Positions 1 through 11,580 of a stretch of 64,000 nt of DNA are shown piece after piece (positions within the stretch are counted from its first letter, which is position 1; the number at the start of each line of letters is the position of its first letter). The position numbers and the translations under genes were made by a program. This DNA is from Oidiodendron maius Zn. Its lineage: Eukaryota; Ascomycota; Leotiomycetes; Myxotrichaceae. The DNA lies in the NCBI GenBank assembly GCA_000827325.1, contig KN832893.1:21780-85779 (forward strand), read 5' to 3'. A model generated the notes under the pieces. That model saw only the letters and a program-made list of their open reading frames with translations. It was not told the DNA's origin and made no database searches.

Positions 1-135
1 TGTAACGGCCGTCTAGATCTCAGGCTACGTAAGAACAAAAGGATTTGCTTCCACAACACGAAAATAGAGTTCTAGAAACAGTTCTCTCATACCCTTCCTT
101 CTCTTATTCCTAATTCTCACGTATCTGAGAGAAAT

Positions 136-2134
136 ATGCAGCGCTGGGTGCCAGGACTAGGGACTGTGGAGGGAGTAAGCTCCACCGAACTCCCAAACAT
201 CGAGCAGTACAATGGGATCCCTTACGGATCCATTCCAGCCCGCTTCAGACAGGCGAAGTTGGTGGAAACATGGCCAGATAATAGATGGGATGGTACTAAA
301 TATGGGTAAGGAGTGGTCTCTCCTGGATGTTCCCCGTTAACTTTCAGGACTAATTCGACGAGTTTCGCAGACCAATCTGCCCATTTCCTAGAATGGTTAT
401 TGGACACGGACTCACGCAGGTCCGGCTACCACCACAGCATGACTATGATATGGATGAGTTCAAATGCCTGAATCTAAACGTTACATGTCCGAGAGGAAGC
501 AAACCTGATAGTGGGTGGCCAGTGGCGGTTTGGATACATGGGTACGAAGCATGAAGAGCGTGTATCTGCCTCGGATAGACGATAAGACTGACATTAGTAA
601 ATAGTGGCGGCAACTGCGTAGGGATGGGTTCAGATCCTGGATATAGTGAGTTATGCATTCAGTTCTTGTGGTTATGAATTAACATGAACAACAAGATGGC
701 GGACCTCTCGTAAACTTCTCGGTTGAAAAGGGAATTCCCATCATTGTGGTTACAATCAAGTGCGTGAACACTTTCCCTTCTGATACTACAAACAATACTT
801 GACAAGAACCCTATTTACTTACTATCTTCTCTCCTTCTAGCTATCGACTAGGTGCCTTTGGCTTTCTAGCTTCCGAAGAGCTCAAGAAGGACAACGCAGA
901 AGCGGGGGACCATGGATTTGGAAACTACGGTCTCAGAGACCAGCTGGTCGCGTATGACTGGGTGAAGAAGAACATAGAAGCATTTGGTGGCGATTCAAAC
1001 CGTATCACAGGCGTAGGGGAAAGTGCAGGTTCAAGTAAATGCAACCCCCCCCCCCCCCCCCCAAAAAACACTCACGCATCGTAACTAATGCCCCTGCGCA
1101 AGTCGACACACATACAACGATGCTCTCTGAGTTATTTCAAGAGAAGATCCCCTTTACTCAGGCCATTCTTCAATCCGGAGTCTCGTCTCGCAATGTGAGA
1201 ACACTACAGCAACAGCAGGTAGATTTCGATTTAATCGCTACCTATGTTAATATCCAGCCCAGTACTTCTGTCGCAGAGACGCTACAAGCACTTCGAGATG
1301 TACCAGCGGAAGATCTAGTTAAAGCATATATTGCTCTTGGGGCGCCAGTTCAGGCGTGGCAGGCTACAGCCGATGGATATTTCTTGAAGACACCATTCAA
1401 GGCGTCGTCCCTGTCATCTGTAACGTATCCAGCGAGCATCAAACGGATACTTATCGGAGATTGTACAGCGGAAGGACTTATATTCGCTCCACAGGTCAAA
1501 GCGATGAAGTTAGATTTTGAAAAAGTGCACGCTCTTGCTGTGAAGGAACTGGGCGAAGAAGCGAGCCAAGAGGTCATGCAAGCATATGGCATCAGTGAAG
1601 AACAGTCTCCTGAGCAACTGCATTCAAGCGTCATCAAGATTGTGACTGATGTAGCATGGTCGCAACCAATTGAGGCTGTTGCGAGGTCATTCTCGAACGG
1701 AAATGTGTTCTACTACCACATGTCCGAAGTCAATCCTTTCGATGGCCCGAATAAAGGCAGGTCAAAGACTCAAGCTTGAAGCTACATGGTAGAAGGAGTC
1801 AACTAACATGCTGTCATTAGGAACGGCCCACCACGGTGTCGACCTGCTATACATCTTCCTAACCTACCAGGCACACCTGCCTGTGCACCTCGCAAAACTT
1901 GCAGAGACAGTCGCCGGCCACTGGCTATCGTTCATTAATAATAAACAGCCGTGGGCTCTATACAATCAGAAGGACGATGGGTCATCGACACTGATGATGT
2001 TTGGTCCAGAGGGTGCATCGAGGGAAGTTCCTGAGTCGACAAAGTTAGCATATAAGACACTCCAGCTATGCAAGAAATTACTAGACAATATTAGGAGGTT
2101 TGAAGAGGCTCTTTATAGAGAAACTACTAGCTAA
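136..2134 (+). CDS. Type B carboxylesterase/lipase, intracellular
   Basis: An alpha/beta-hydrolase of the cholinesterase-like family, expected to cleave carboxylic esters. Seven exons can be joined in frame: 136-305, 371-541, 605-645, 696-759, 841-1034, 1103-1756 and 1821-2134, giving 535 residues, a normal family length. The oxyanion-hole stretch WIHGGGNC crosses the exon 2/3 junction. The nucleophile motif GESAGS lies at the end of exon 5. Exon 6 carries GPNKG and exon 7 opens with TAHHG, the region of the catalytic His. No signal peptide is visible at the N-terminus (MQRWVPGLG), so a cytoplasmic location is likely, unlike the esterase at 25.3-27.3 kb. Intron 5 holds a run of about 18 C. 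The last intron needs a GC donor (1757-1758) to keep frame, and it has a CTAAC branch site. I see no disabling mutation. The substrate is unknown. Confidence 0.85.
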
Positions 2135-2249
2135 AGCTATTACTATAAAGTATAATATATATATATAGTAAGTTGATTAAATAAGCAAGTTAACTACTTT
2201 TTATAAGATCTATTATAAAACTAATTATTATTTAATTATCTTGTTCAGA

Positions 2250-2515
2250 GGGTCAGGTTAATGCGCAGGTTGTAATCGTGAATCAAGGTGAAACTCAGTT
2301 ATATTGACTATAGGCTTTCGGCATAGCAGAATGCCGAAAGCAGTAGGTAAAAAGAGCGATGCAGAGACAACTAAGGGGTTTAGACTACAGAGCACAACGC
2401 TTATTATATGCCTGCTTATGTGGCAACATGCGTAAGCCATTACGACTATACAGTCGTATGCTATTGCGTATATTGCCACTACTTCTGAGACATCGTGACA
2501 TATGTGCTTGAAGCC
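2250..2515 (-). repeat. Solo LTR of a copia-like retroelement
   Basis: The reverse complement runs from GACTAGGGCTTCA to GAGTTTCACCTTGAT. These blocks are shared in the same order with 53268-53440 and 60640-60905, with variable sequence between them. The copy at 53.3 kb is followed by a Gag-like reading frame, which points to Ty1/copia. No internal region adjoins this copy, so it looks like a solo LTR. Ends are approximate. Confidence 0.6.
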
Positions 2516-2935
2516 CTAGTCAATATAAAGTATAGTATTATAATAAGTAGACATTTATTATAAAGTTGAAATTTCATAACTAGCTTATTATATCTACTAC
2601 TGTTTAAACGTTACTATCTTGCCCTTGCTATAACTCTACCTGGTCTATCAAAAACGTATCCGGGGACTTTACTGCCTAGCAAATTGTACAAAAGCCCGGG
2701 TCCGGGAATATGAAACCCCCGCCCGCCATGTCAACTCCCTACATTGCGTCCCCACAGGGTCTAAATCCTTACCCCTCACGGTGTTAGTAATCTGGGCCAC
2801 GGTTCCGGACATAGAGCTGAATGTTTGATTTGCGAAACCAAAGACTGAATTAACCAAGTAAATGTCTTCCAGCTCTTGCTTTTACTCCTTGAAAACGTCT
2901 CTCCAATTCCTGGGTCTTGTAGATCTCGTGGCAAT
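2516..2935. other. Intergenic, AT-rich then SDR promoter
   Basis: The first part is AT-rich (poor in C). From about 2640 the composition returns to normal, and this part probably holds the promoter and 5' leader of the dehydrogenase gene starting at 2936. I see no gene. Confidence 0.4.
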
Positions 2936-4030
2936 ATGGCCGCCATAACGATAGATGAGAACGTTCTCTCGACTTGCAAAGATAAAGTCGTCATCATCAC
3001 TGGTACATAACGCCTCAGTTCCCCCTCTTCCCATCAAACAGTTTGTACTTACTCTCCAATCCAGGAGGAGCAAATGGCATCGGAGCCGCAACGGCATCCC
3101 GTTTCTATCACGGCGGAGCCCATGTCTTCTTCAGCGACATTGCTACGCAATCTGGCCGTGATCTAGAAAAGTCACTACAAGCAGACACCAACTCTGGGAA
3201 TGGAACGTGTTGTTTCATGACTGTGGATGTGTGCGATTACAGGGCGCTTTTGAACTTGTTTGAGACCGCGTATAAAGTCTTTGGACAGATTGATGTTGCA
3301 ATTTATAGCGCAGGTGTGACCGAGAGGCCGGGTTGGGTTATAGGTGCAGACGTCGATGTAGAAAGTGTGAAGCAAGTAAGTGTCGCTTTCTCGCTCCTCT
3401 TCTAGCTTTAGCAAAGCATGAAAGGCTGATGAACAATAGTACCCAAAACCACTGATGGATCTCATAGACATCAACCTCAACGGCTGTCTATACTTCACCC
3501 GCATCGCACTCGCCTACCTAAAAGACGGCGCCTCGCCTTCGCCCTCTCCAACTAAATCCCTAACTCTCATTTCCTCCGCGCAAGCCTTCCAAGAAGGCCC
3601 CGGGCTCTGCGGTTACGCAGCATCCAAAACTGGCATCCTCGGCCTTATGCGCTCGCTACGCCTCCTCGCGCCGAAAATCTGCAACACGCGCGTCAACATG
3701 ATCTGTCCCTGGGCAACAGATACCGCAATGATAGCAGCGCATGTTCATCTCTTCAAGGACAATGGGATCCCATTAAATAGCGCTGATGAGGTGGCGGGGT
3801 ACGTCCAGATGGTAGCTTTGGATGGGGCGTGTAATGGGAGGGCGGTTTATGTTGGGGGCGGGAAGGGGTGGGATGTTGAGGTGGGGTTTAAGGATAGTTT
3901 GGAGGTGTGGTTGGGGAGGGAGAATGCGGAAGGGTGGAGGTTGCAGGATGAGGTGTTTGGGAAAGTGAGTTGTGCTTGTTGTCCTTTTTCTGGGTTTCCT
4001 TGTGTGGAGATGATGAATGCTGACATTTAG
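2936..4030 (+). CDS. Short-chain dehydrogenase/reductase (SDR)
   Basis: A classical NAD(P)-dependent SDR oxidoreductase acting on an alcohol or ketone, probably cytosolic. Exons 2936-3002, 3065-3375 and 3440-4030 join in frame to 322 residues. The first intron splits the nucleotide-binding motif TGGANGIG. The NAG-like segment reads YSAGV. The catalytic Ser lies in LISSAQAF, and the YAASK stretch supplies Tyr and Lys. The length and the late GGGKGWD segment resemble 15-hydroxyprostaglandin-dehydrogenase-like SDRs of fungi, but the substrate cannot be read from sequence. The C-terminus is uncertain: a donor-like GTGAGT at about 3966 and an AG at 4030 would allow one more intron and a slightly different tail. 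A Zn2Cys6 regulator lies tail-to-tail 212 bp downstream. Confidence 0.85.
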
Positions 4031-4241
4031 ATTTGTAGTTGGATTGGATGGAGAGTAAGTAATGGATATGATAGTACGGCGCAAAATGGGCGGTGAAGAG
4101 AATATGTACCAGATCTGGATATGTTGATATGTTGATAGAGCTTATGCTGAGATTAAGGAGGTGTGGGCTTCTCAAAATTTATCCTTCTCTAAATGCTTTT
4201 ACAAAATCTATAGAAAGTCAGCGTTCTTTCACCTGACAGGT

Positions 4242-6436
4242 CTACATCCCCAGCTCACCAAGTAAAAAGAGACCAATATTCCAGTAATGTGCAAAGTGCC
4301 TCAAGATCAACACCAACATATCCTCCTGGATACTCGATTGAGAAGTATCCCCCCCATTCTGCTCCTTCCTCATATGTCTCGCGAACCGTAACATTATTGC
4401 CGCAGGCCCAATGATTATCGACACCATAGTCGGTGGTGCGAATCCAATGAAGCTCGGAAACCATGACTGGTATATCCGGAAGACTTCGCTGGCAGGTTGG
4501 AAGTAAGTTTCGATGCGGACGGGGGATGAGGGAGTGGGTTTGCGGGGTTGTTCGATGCCAGGTGATATTTTGTCGACGAAGCGGTTTAAGGGCGTGAGGA
4601 TAGGGTCAGATGAGCTGCGGCTTAGGATCATGCAAGTCGCGATGCGGGCCCTACACATAGTGATTAGAACAGCGATAGAAGAATCTTGAAATGTTGTACG
4701 TACGATTGTACCATCAAGCGAGTCAAAGTGCTCCAATTCGATTTGCTACATGTATTGTCATCCAACAGAGGGTTCTTAACACCGCAGCGAAATTTTTCGT
4801 GAAACAAGAGGGAGAAGCAGCTCACAACTGTCTCGATGTCGTTGATGCTTTTCAAGGAAACATGTCTCTGCTGGCAGAGTTCAAGGGCTTGAGCCAGGAT
4901 AAAATTACTGATCAAAAACCATGCTCGTTCATCTTGGTTGGGCGAATCTCTCAGAGCCTTCCAACACTGCAAAAGATCTGAGCTCAGCATGGCGGATCTG
5001 ACAGGCGTGTTTGAAAACCAGGCTTCGTCAGAAACTGGCAAGAAAACGAAAACTCGATTCCAATTGATCGTGAAAGGACGCCGGGAGGATATCGAGTCAA
5101 AGGCATCGAGTTCCCAAATGCACCACCAGGCGCGCCTTTGTCCTTCCTTTCTCACCCACTGCTCGGAATCCACTGAATCTGGCTCGTCTTCGTCAATTCT
5201 GTGAAGTCCGAGATCGTATGCGAATCTAATGCACGTGGCCACCATCAGATCGCAGCCCAAAGCTGGCCTGCATGCTTGGTTGTAGTAAGCAAGAAGGATG
5301 TGGCCCTGAAGCCAGACCAGGGAGGTACTATGGGGTATTGAATCCTGGATCATCTTGTGATATATCGCTTGAGCTTGGCGGGCGAACTGACTACCCCGTT
5401 CTTTCGGGTTCATACCACCGAAATAGGAAGAGGACGAAAACCGTGCTGATAATGCTAGCATACCGTAAAACATGTAGGCACGATCTATAGTCAAGTTGAT
5501 GTACCTCGTTTCATTGTTTCTCTCAAGATAGTATTGCTCGAACCGCGGTCTATGAAAGAGTGGTAAGAAGACTTGTATGCGTTGGAAATAGAGTTCGATT
5601 CTGTGGCCATCAGATACAGTTCTGGTTGAGAGAGCATTGTACATACAGCTCGTCAACCACCTGGGGAGGAACATTCAGAGAAGTCTTTTCTTCATGTCCT
5701 CTAAGTGGAGATGTCTCCGCGTCAGTGAAGTATGGAGATGGCAGCTGATCTTGACTATTCTCGGCAATCAAGGTTCTCGAGGCCGAGCGTTCAGTTGAAA
5801 CTGGGAGCATCCTTTCGTTGCAGCTGCCTGCTAACATGGAGCTCTGAGCTGTGTATTGAGGTAGAGTTTCCGTCATCCAGATATCTGGGACTGTCCGGCC
5901 GAGGAAATCTAGCATATCTTGATCTGTTGGAGACGGATGAAAAGCGACCTCGGTTCCCAATGTGCTGGTGAGATTTTCCCACTCCATCCCATTGCTGTTG
6001 GAGTCTGCATTATGATTTTCTGTGCACTGCTCCAGATTCTGATTTGCGTCCGTGAGGAAGCGCGAGTTATCGTCTGAGTCTGTCAAATTCAATATGTCTT
6101 CGTGATCTTGCCGATAGATATGACGTACTGTCAGCACTTATCTCATCCGGTAATGTACTCATACTCCGCAATCGGTCTCGGACCCGGGACTTGCGTTGAG
6201 GATATACACAGGAAGCACGTATACGGAAACAAAGCGAACATGTTGGCTTCTTGCCATCACCTACATTTATTGTGAGCTTTGCGACTAGCCATCATCATTG
6301 ATCCTATAGATCAAACCTACACTTGGTCTTCTTCCTTACAAATGTCAGCAAGCTCTCTCGAAGTATGAGGTAATAACTCAAAATACCTTTTACAACTCTC
6401 ACAAGCACGATTGGTTGTCGCCGACCGACGATCCAT
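4242..6436 (-). CDS. Zn(II)2Cys6 transcription factor with fungal-specific TF domain
   Basis: A nuclear DNA-binding regulator. Six exons join in frame to 643 residues: 6436-6387, 6334-6321, 6260-6159, 6106-5647, 5600-4704 and 4650-4242. The zinc cluster is ACESCK, RKKTKCDGKKPTC, SLCFRIRASC (Cys-x2-Cys-x6-Cys...Cys-x2-Cys-x6-Cys) and is spread over three exons, the second only 14 nt long. The middle-homology domain begins around ELYFQRIQVFLPLFHRPRF and includes WWCIWELDAFDSISSRRP, typical of PF04082. The exon 3/4 junction is the least certain, because an alternative donor 6 nt upstream also keeps frame. It sits between the SDR and the FAD monooxygenase and could control them; that is inference from position only. 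Confidence 0.82.
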
Positions 6437-7045
6437 GTCGAGGTCTTCTACGGCTTCTATGTCATGAATTATGTTCTCGTCACGCTATATAGCGTCTAGA
6501 AACACATCCCGACTGCAGCGTAAATACGTGAATGAGAGGTTGAATCTCTAGTCCCTGGGGACGACAGAGTAATCAGACAGGTGCGGGGTCGTCCCTGAGG
6601 TTAGTGGCTTAGCGGCTTGTTCTGGACTGACCGGGGTATCCCGACCTTTGCGATTTGAATTGATGCAGCTTGGTGTCATGGGTCGGGCACGAGATGATCA
6701 GATGTTGTAACAAGCAATCCCCGATTGAAGTAAGCTGTGGTCTCGGGCAAACACGACTATCGGGACGAGCTCGACTTGTTGAAGTTGTAACTTAATACCG
6801 AATGATACCCCTTGCATAACTATCAATTACCCTTTTTGGCGAACTACGGTGTGTATATTAGTCATCAAGTTCAGCTCTGAAAACTGGAATCAAACATGGT
6901 CCACGTGATGCTAGATACACGTGAAGGGGGTAGAGTGTAAGAACATCTCCTCTACTTCAACCTAGACCTTTTCTCTTTAGTTTTGTATTCTAAGTTTACA
7001 AATCGACATTATGCTTCTACCCGGAGGCCTCTTTGCTCGATAAAT
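6437..7045. other. Intergenic, upstream of the Zn2Cys6 gene
   Basis: No reading frame of interest. It contains the 5' region of the minus-strand regulator. A CACGTG (E-box-like) occurs at about 6902. I see no RNA gene or repeat. Confidence 0.35.
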
Positions 7046-7638
7046 AAAGGGACCAGCTAAATCGTTGCCACCTTTCCGCCTTAGGACGGATGACTCATTG
7101 CATCACGTGTACGTTCGCTGTAATACAGTACTTTTCTCTACGCGATTGTATGTACCTCCAGTATATCAACACAAGCCTCAATTGTTTTGCCCTCTGCCTG
7201 TCCAGGGTCGAGGACGCCCATGTAGTGCTCTAAAGGGGGCGTTGTACGACCTTCTAATACTCGCCGAGAGCTTTCTGCCTTTGAGAACACTTCTAGTTCC
7301 ACCTCTACTGCTTTAATCGACCTCAGGAGCCTCTTTATATCGTCGATTCAGGGCTAGTTTAGCTTCGAAATAACCACTAAGATGTAACTAGAACTCAAGC
7401 TAAGAGGTGGTATATGCGTGGCATATCATCAATATGTCAGTTAGATAGCCTAGTAGATGTTCTAACTACAACTGCATCACTTATAGAGGGCCTGTAATTG
7501 AAGGCATTGAGTTAGAATTGAAGGTGGCATCAAAGATACATGCGATCGCGTAGAAGAAAGTACTATTGCGTAGATACACGTGATGCTGAGTCATTTGTCC
7601 TGAAGCGGAAAGGAGGCAGCGATTTAGCTGGTCCCTTT
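7046..7638. mobile_element. Non-autonomous inverted-repeat element (MITE-like), family A
   Basis: The ends are imperfect inverted repeats of roughly 110 bp. The left begins AAAGGGACCAGCTAAATCG and the right ends CGATTTAGCTGGTCCCTTT. Both then share CCTTTCCGC, GGACnnATGACTCA, CATCACGTGTA and CTACGCGAT blocks. The 593 bp element encodes no convincing protein. A related single end lies at 13606. No clean target-site duplication was found, so the exact boundaries and superfamily are open. Confidence 0.75.
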
Positions 7639-7965
7639 GTATGATGTCACAGCACATTTACCGTGTTGAGCTTTCTATGGCCAACAGTCCCTGCTGTCGT
7701 GTGAGGTGCATTGCACACGCTGAATATCAGTGCTCGAAAACCTAAGTTTTGGTAATCAGGACCCCGACTTCAAACTGGTGTCCTTAGAGATACAGTAATA
7801 ACAACCCGCCAGATGCTCTCGCTTCACGGACGCTCTAGCATGGCGCACGAGGGAGGAGAATTCAGATCTATCACCTTAAGTGCACAACGGGATATGTCAT
7901 CTCCCCCATCTCTTTAGAGCACAACATTTCTAACATGAAGCACTTCTCAATAATAAACCTGCTTT
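7639..7965. other. Short intergenic stretch 3' of the monooxygenase
   Basis: About 330 bp between the inverted-repeat element and the stop codon of the FAD monooxygenase. No gene or repeat is visible. It probably holds the 3' end of that transcript. Confidence 0.35.
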
Positions 7966-9362
7966 CTAAATCGACAAAGGCACCCTCCTCGCCTCCGCCT
8001 GTACATCATAATTCCACATGTCATCCGACACCGTCCCCCCCTTCGCATCCTTCTGGTGCCACTTCTTCGCATTCTGCCTCCCACTATCCACAACCTCCGT
8101 ACACCTCGGCAGCCTCAAATCTTGAAAAGCCTTCAGCGCAGCTGGAATCTGTTCCTTTCTTTCAACACGCGCCAGAACCTCCGCAATTGCAGCCCCGTCC
8201 TCGATCCCCATACCTGCTCCCTGGGCTGCTGACGGCAGCATTGCATGCGAAGCATCGCCGATAAGTACGATCTTGCCCCTAGGAAAGATCCACGAGTTCA
8301 TGGGTGCGAGGTCGCAGAGTTTCCATTCCAAGACGTTCTCTTGCGGTAGGTGCCGGAGGATATTTTCGAGCAGGGGGTCCCAGTGTGCAAATCTATCATG
8401 GAACTCGGATGGTGGGACTGGGACAACGAACTTGGGGCCGGTGGTGTGTATTGCAGGTTGGGTGGAAACGAGGTTGTAGTATTCGCCTTGGCGGATGGGA
8501 TATCCAAGGACGTGACAACCTTCTCCTACCCTGTCCTGAAGTTAGGACCTTCAATTTACTCATGTATCTGGGCTTGAAACTTACCATACGTAAGTAGTCT
8601 GATTGCTTATCTCCATAATCTGAGACAATTCTGGATCGTTTTCAAACTCGCTTCGATGGATGAGGGCTCGATAGGCTGAATTTCCGCTGAATCGTGGTTC
8701 AGTGTACTGCCCCAGAAGCTCTCCTCTTGATCGTGATCGATAACCTGCCAACACCGTATATAAGCCCCAAGTCTCAATATATGTAGCAAAATTCAAGCCT
8801 TACCATCAGCAGCAAGAATAACATCTCCTCGAACCACACTCCCGTCCTCCAACAAAGCGCTCGGTGCGTCCCAGTCATATTTCTGGACCCTGGCTCCCAT
8901 CTGAATCACCACACCACTTTCTATTGCCTTCTCCAATAGTGCTTCATGCAAGTCCGCCCTATGGATTTGCCAGTTCGGAGCACCGAGATTTTCTTCCGTG
9001 CCTTCGTACGTGCGCTCATCTAGCACACTCCCATCGTCGAATTTCTTGAAGACGACTCTTTTCATGTCGATACCGCATGCCTCTAGGCGGTTTCGTAAGC
9101 CCATGCCCATCAGGATACGAGTTGCATTCGCGGAAATCATGAGACCGGCTCCGATCTGTAGTTAGGGGTTAGTGAGGGGTTTTTTCTTTGTTGGAAAGGT
9201 TTAGTGAGAGGGGGATGTTTGGTTTACGCTGGAGAATTTGGGGGAGGATTCGAGGACGGTGACGTTAAAGCCTTTGGCTTTGCATGCAATTGCGGTGCTC
9301 AGTCCTGCGATCCCGGATCCGACGACGATAACGTCGAACTTGGGAATAGGTTTTGACGCCAT
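7966..9362 (-). CDS. FAD-dependent aromatic monooxygenase (salicylate hydroxylase-like)
   Basis: A class A flavoprotein monooxygenase, expected to hydroxylate an aromatic ring or related substrate with NAD(P)H and O2. Four exons (9362-9228, 9155-8804, 8744-8585, 8530-7966) join in frame to 403 residues. The N-terminal dinucleotide-binding motif is VVGSGIAGLSTAIA followed by VLES. The intermediate AADGYRSRSR segment corresponds to the DG motif. The second FAD motif is LIGDASHAMLPSAAQGAG, followed by MGIEDG. The length fits the salicylate hydroxylase / 6-hydroxynicotinate 3-monooxygenase-like group. The start is the ATG before ASKPIPKFDVIVVG. No membrane anchor is evident. It lies about 3 kb from the Zn2Cys6 gene, separated by the family A element. 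The natural substrate is unknown. Confidence 0.85.
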
Positions 9363-11580
9363 GACTGCTGTCGAAATTTCAAGAGAGGGATGAAACGACC
9401 CAAAGCTGTCAGAACGATGTCTTTTACAGTTCGCAGTCAATATCTTGCTTCGTCAAGGGAGGTTTGGGGAACAGGTGATGCTCGAACACAGCGAAGCATT
9501 ATACATTCCAATAACCTGGTACCCCGTGCAATTTCCAGGAGCCTTGCAATCGTGGGGTTCGCGGAGTTCCTTGCAAATGTCCGAACTATCTTGGCACGGC
9601 GTTTCCAACGCCACCGCGGCGATTCGCTTAAATTCACGGACATGTCTCAAAGAAATGGGGTGCCACGAAACCTTTCATATTGCGGTCATGATTTACGGCA
9701 TTGCTTGTGGATTTCCCGGCAAGTCAGCACTTGATTCCAAAAATTGTAGGTGCGTTGGAACTTGGCTGTGCTCTGTTCGCGCGCCTTTGGCGTTTGGACG
9801 CGCCCCCAGCCTGATTGACGCGTCGGATTCGCTCCGTCCACCCTTCTGCCTCTCCGCAGCTTCCCAACTCAATTCGAAGGAGCGACTAGATGAATGAACG
9901 GCCGGGTGAATCTCTCAAAGCGTATATACCAGCAGAATTGCAATGTGTAACCGAGTACTTTTCAAGGCCACCAGGCCGTTTAAAGAGCGAGTGTGACGTT
10001 TCACGGTTCGGCTTACTAATACAGCACAAAAAAGGCTAACTTAGCTCAACTCGATGCCTTTATTGGCTAGAGAAACTATGAGATATAGTGCGGTCAGATT
10101 ATATTTGAGTATAATATTTCTAACACTTAAGAGACAGACTCCTTAACTCTAGCCATCTTCGCAGCCATGAGATTCTGTAAGGGAAGTCGGAAGCTGGGGG
10201 GACAGAAAAGGCAAACAGAGACTTCAGCACGAAGATACCCCTTCACAATTATTACGGAACATTAGAACTGCAAAAAACTCAAGTTGCAAAATCTGGCCAA
10301 CTTAAAACCTATGGAATCCTGCTGGACCGGCCGAGCTTAAACTCTCCAACAAGGCGAAGAGAACTCCATACACAACGGTCGCCGTAGTACAGTACCAGCA
10401 CCAACAGGCATCTACAGCCGACCTTATGATGTAGGACAGCCAAATCCCGTTCACAATCTCTGCAGTCACAAGTTACCCTTTTTCCTCCTTACTTTAGTAT
10501 TCGCGTAAAATACAGCATTGCTACCTGTGGGCGTCACCCTCGTCGTGATACGTACTCTAGGGCTGTCACATTGATAGAAGCAACCTACGAGCACTATCCT
10601 ATTGTACAGTTGTACGTGCCGTTACATCTAACCTTTATGATGCAAAATCAAGCTTTGGAGACCAAAAGTCTTGATGCCTTATATTATATAATAAGTGACC
10701 AAATTCTCGCAATATTATTAGTACACAGTTCTGCTCTGATTCGTGGGAATTTTTGCACAGGCCAATTGTGCTAGTGACTTGCTACTTACAGTTCCGCCAC
10801 TAGGATTTTGGTTTGCATCAGCACTCTGGCTTTGAATCGAGCAGAATACGTAGTCGAGTTTGGAGTTACACAACCGCAGGTGCTTGGCTCTGCCACTGGC
10901 CACGGGCACATACCAAGGTCATTATGTCACAGAGTGTATCGCTCTTTTCCATTGGTCGCTTTACGAGCGCTCGTTCGTTCGTTCGGATTACTGTACGAGG
11001 TGTTGCTTGTTGGTGCAGGGCTTTTATGAGTGGCTGAAGCAATGAATTACTAAGCACATAGAATCGAATACAGGTGATATTTTGACTCAGCTAACTAGCT
11101 ACAGGGTGTCTGAATAGCCTCCTTATATATTCGAATATTCAGTGATTCCACCGATATTCGGCGCCGAATATCGGTGTGTTCAGGCCCTAGGTTCTGGGAC
11201 TGAGTTCATGTTATCACCACTAAATGAAGCCGTATTCGGATGCCAGTTGCCCCTTTGCCACCTTAGTCAGCATCCATCGACATTGCTCGCTACAGTAAGG
11301 GTTGTAAGGATTACCGATGACGGGGTACGGGTTTGCTGGGGATCGAGGAAACATTGATGCCAATACCTTTAAGAGCGAGTGATGCAACGGGGGCGGCATA
11401 GGGGCCGGAGGGGCTATTTCGTTGAACTCCGAGAGGCCCCGGACTGAACTATGAAGCATACGTAACTTTCGGGCTCAACTCTCCACCACGAAGCAGGCAG
11501 AGCCGGAGAGTGTTAATATGCAAACTAATATTCTACCAGCGGAAGCTAAATCATGACCGCAGCTGGATTGGTCACGAAGC
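9363..11580. other. Long intergenic region with repeat fragments
   Basis: 2.2 kb without a gene I can support; the open frames here lack family features. The first 500 bp is the upstream region of the monooxygenase. Around 10834-10880 there is a block (GCAGAATACGTAGTCGAG) related to the terminal repeat of the element at 11581-12085, so degraded copies of that family are present. Confidence 0.4.

Noticed and set aside
3773-4175. Minus-strand Pro/His-rich frames
   Set aside because: Antisense to the SDR's last exon and its 3' end; biased composition only.
2936-9362. Complete secondary-metabolite cluster
   Set aside because: Tailoring-type enzymes and a regulator are present, but no PKS, NRPS, terpene synthase or DMATS gene is visible in the window.
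9445-9897. Plus-strand frame upstream of the monooxygenase
   Set aside because: Overlaps the likely promoter and lacks any recognisable domain.
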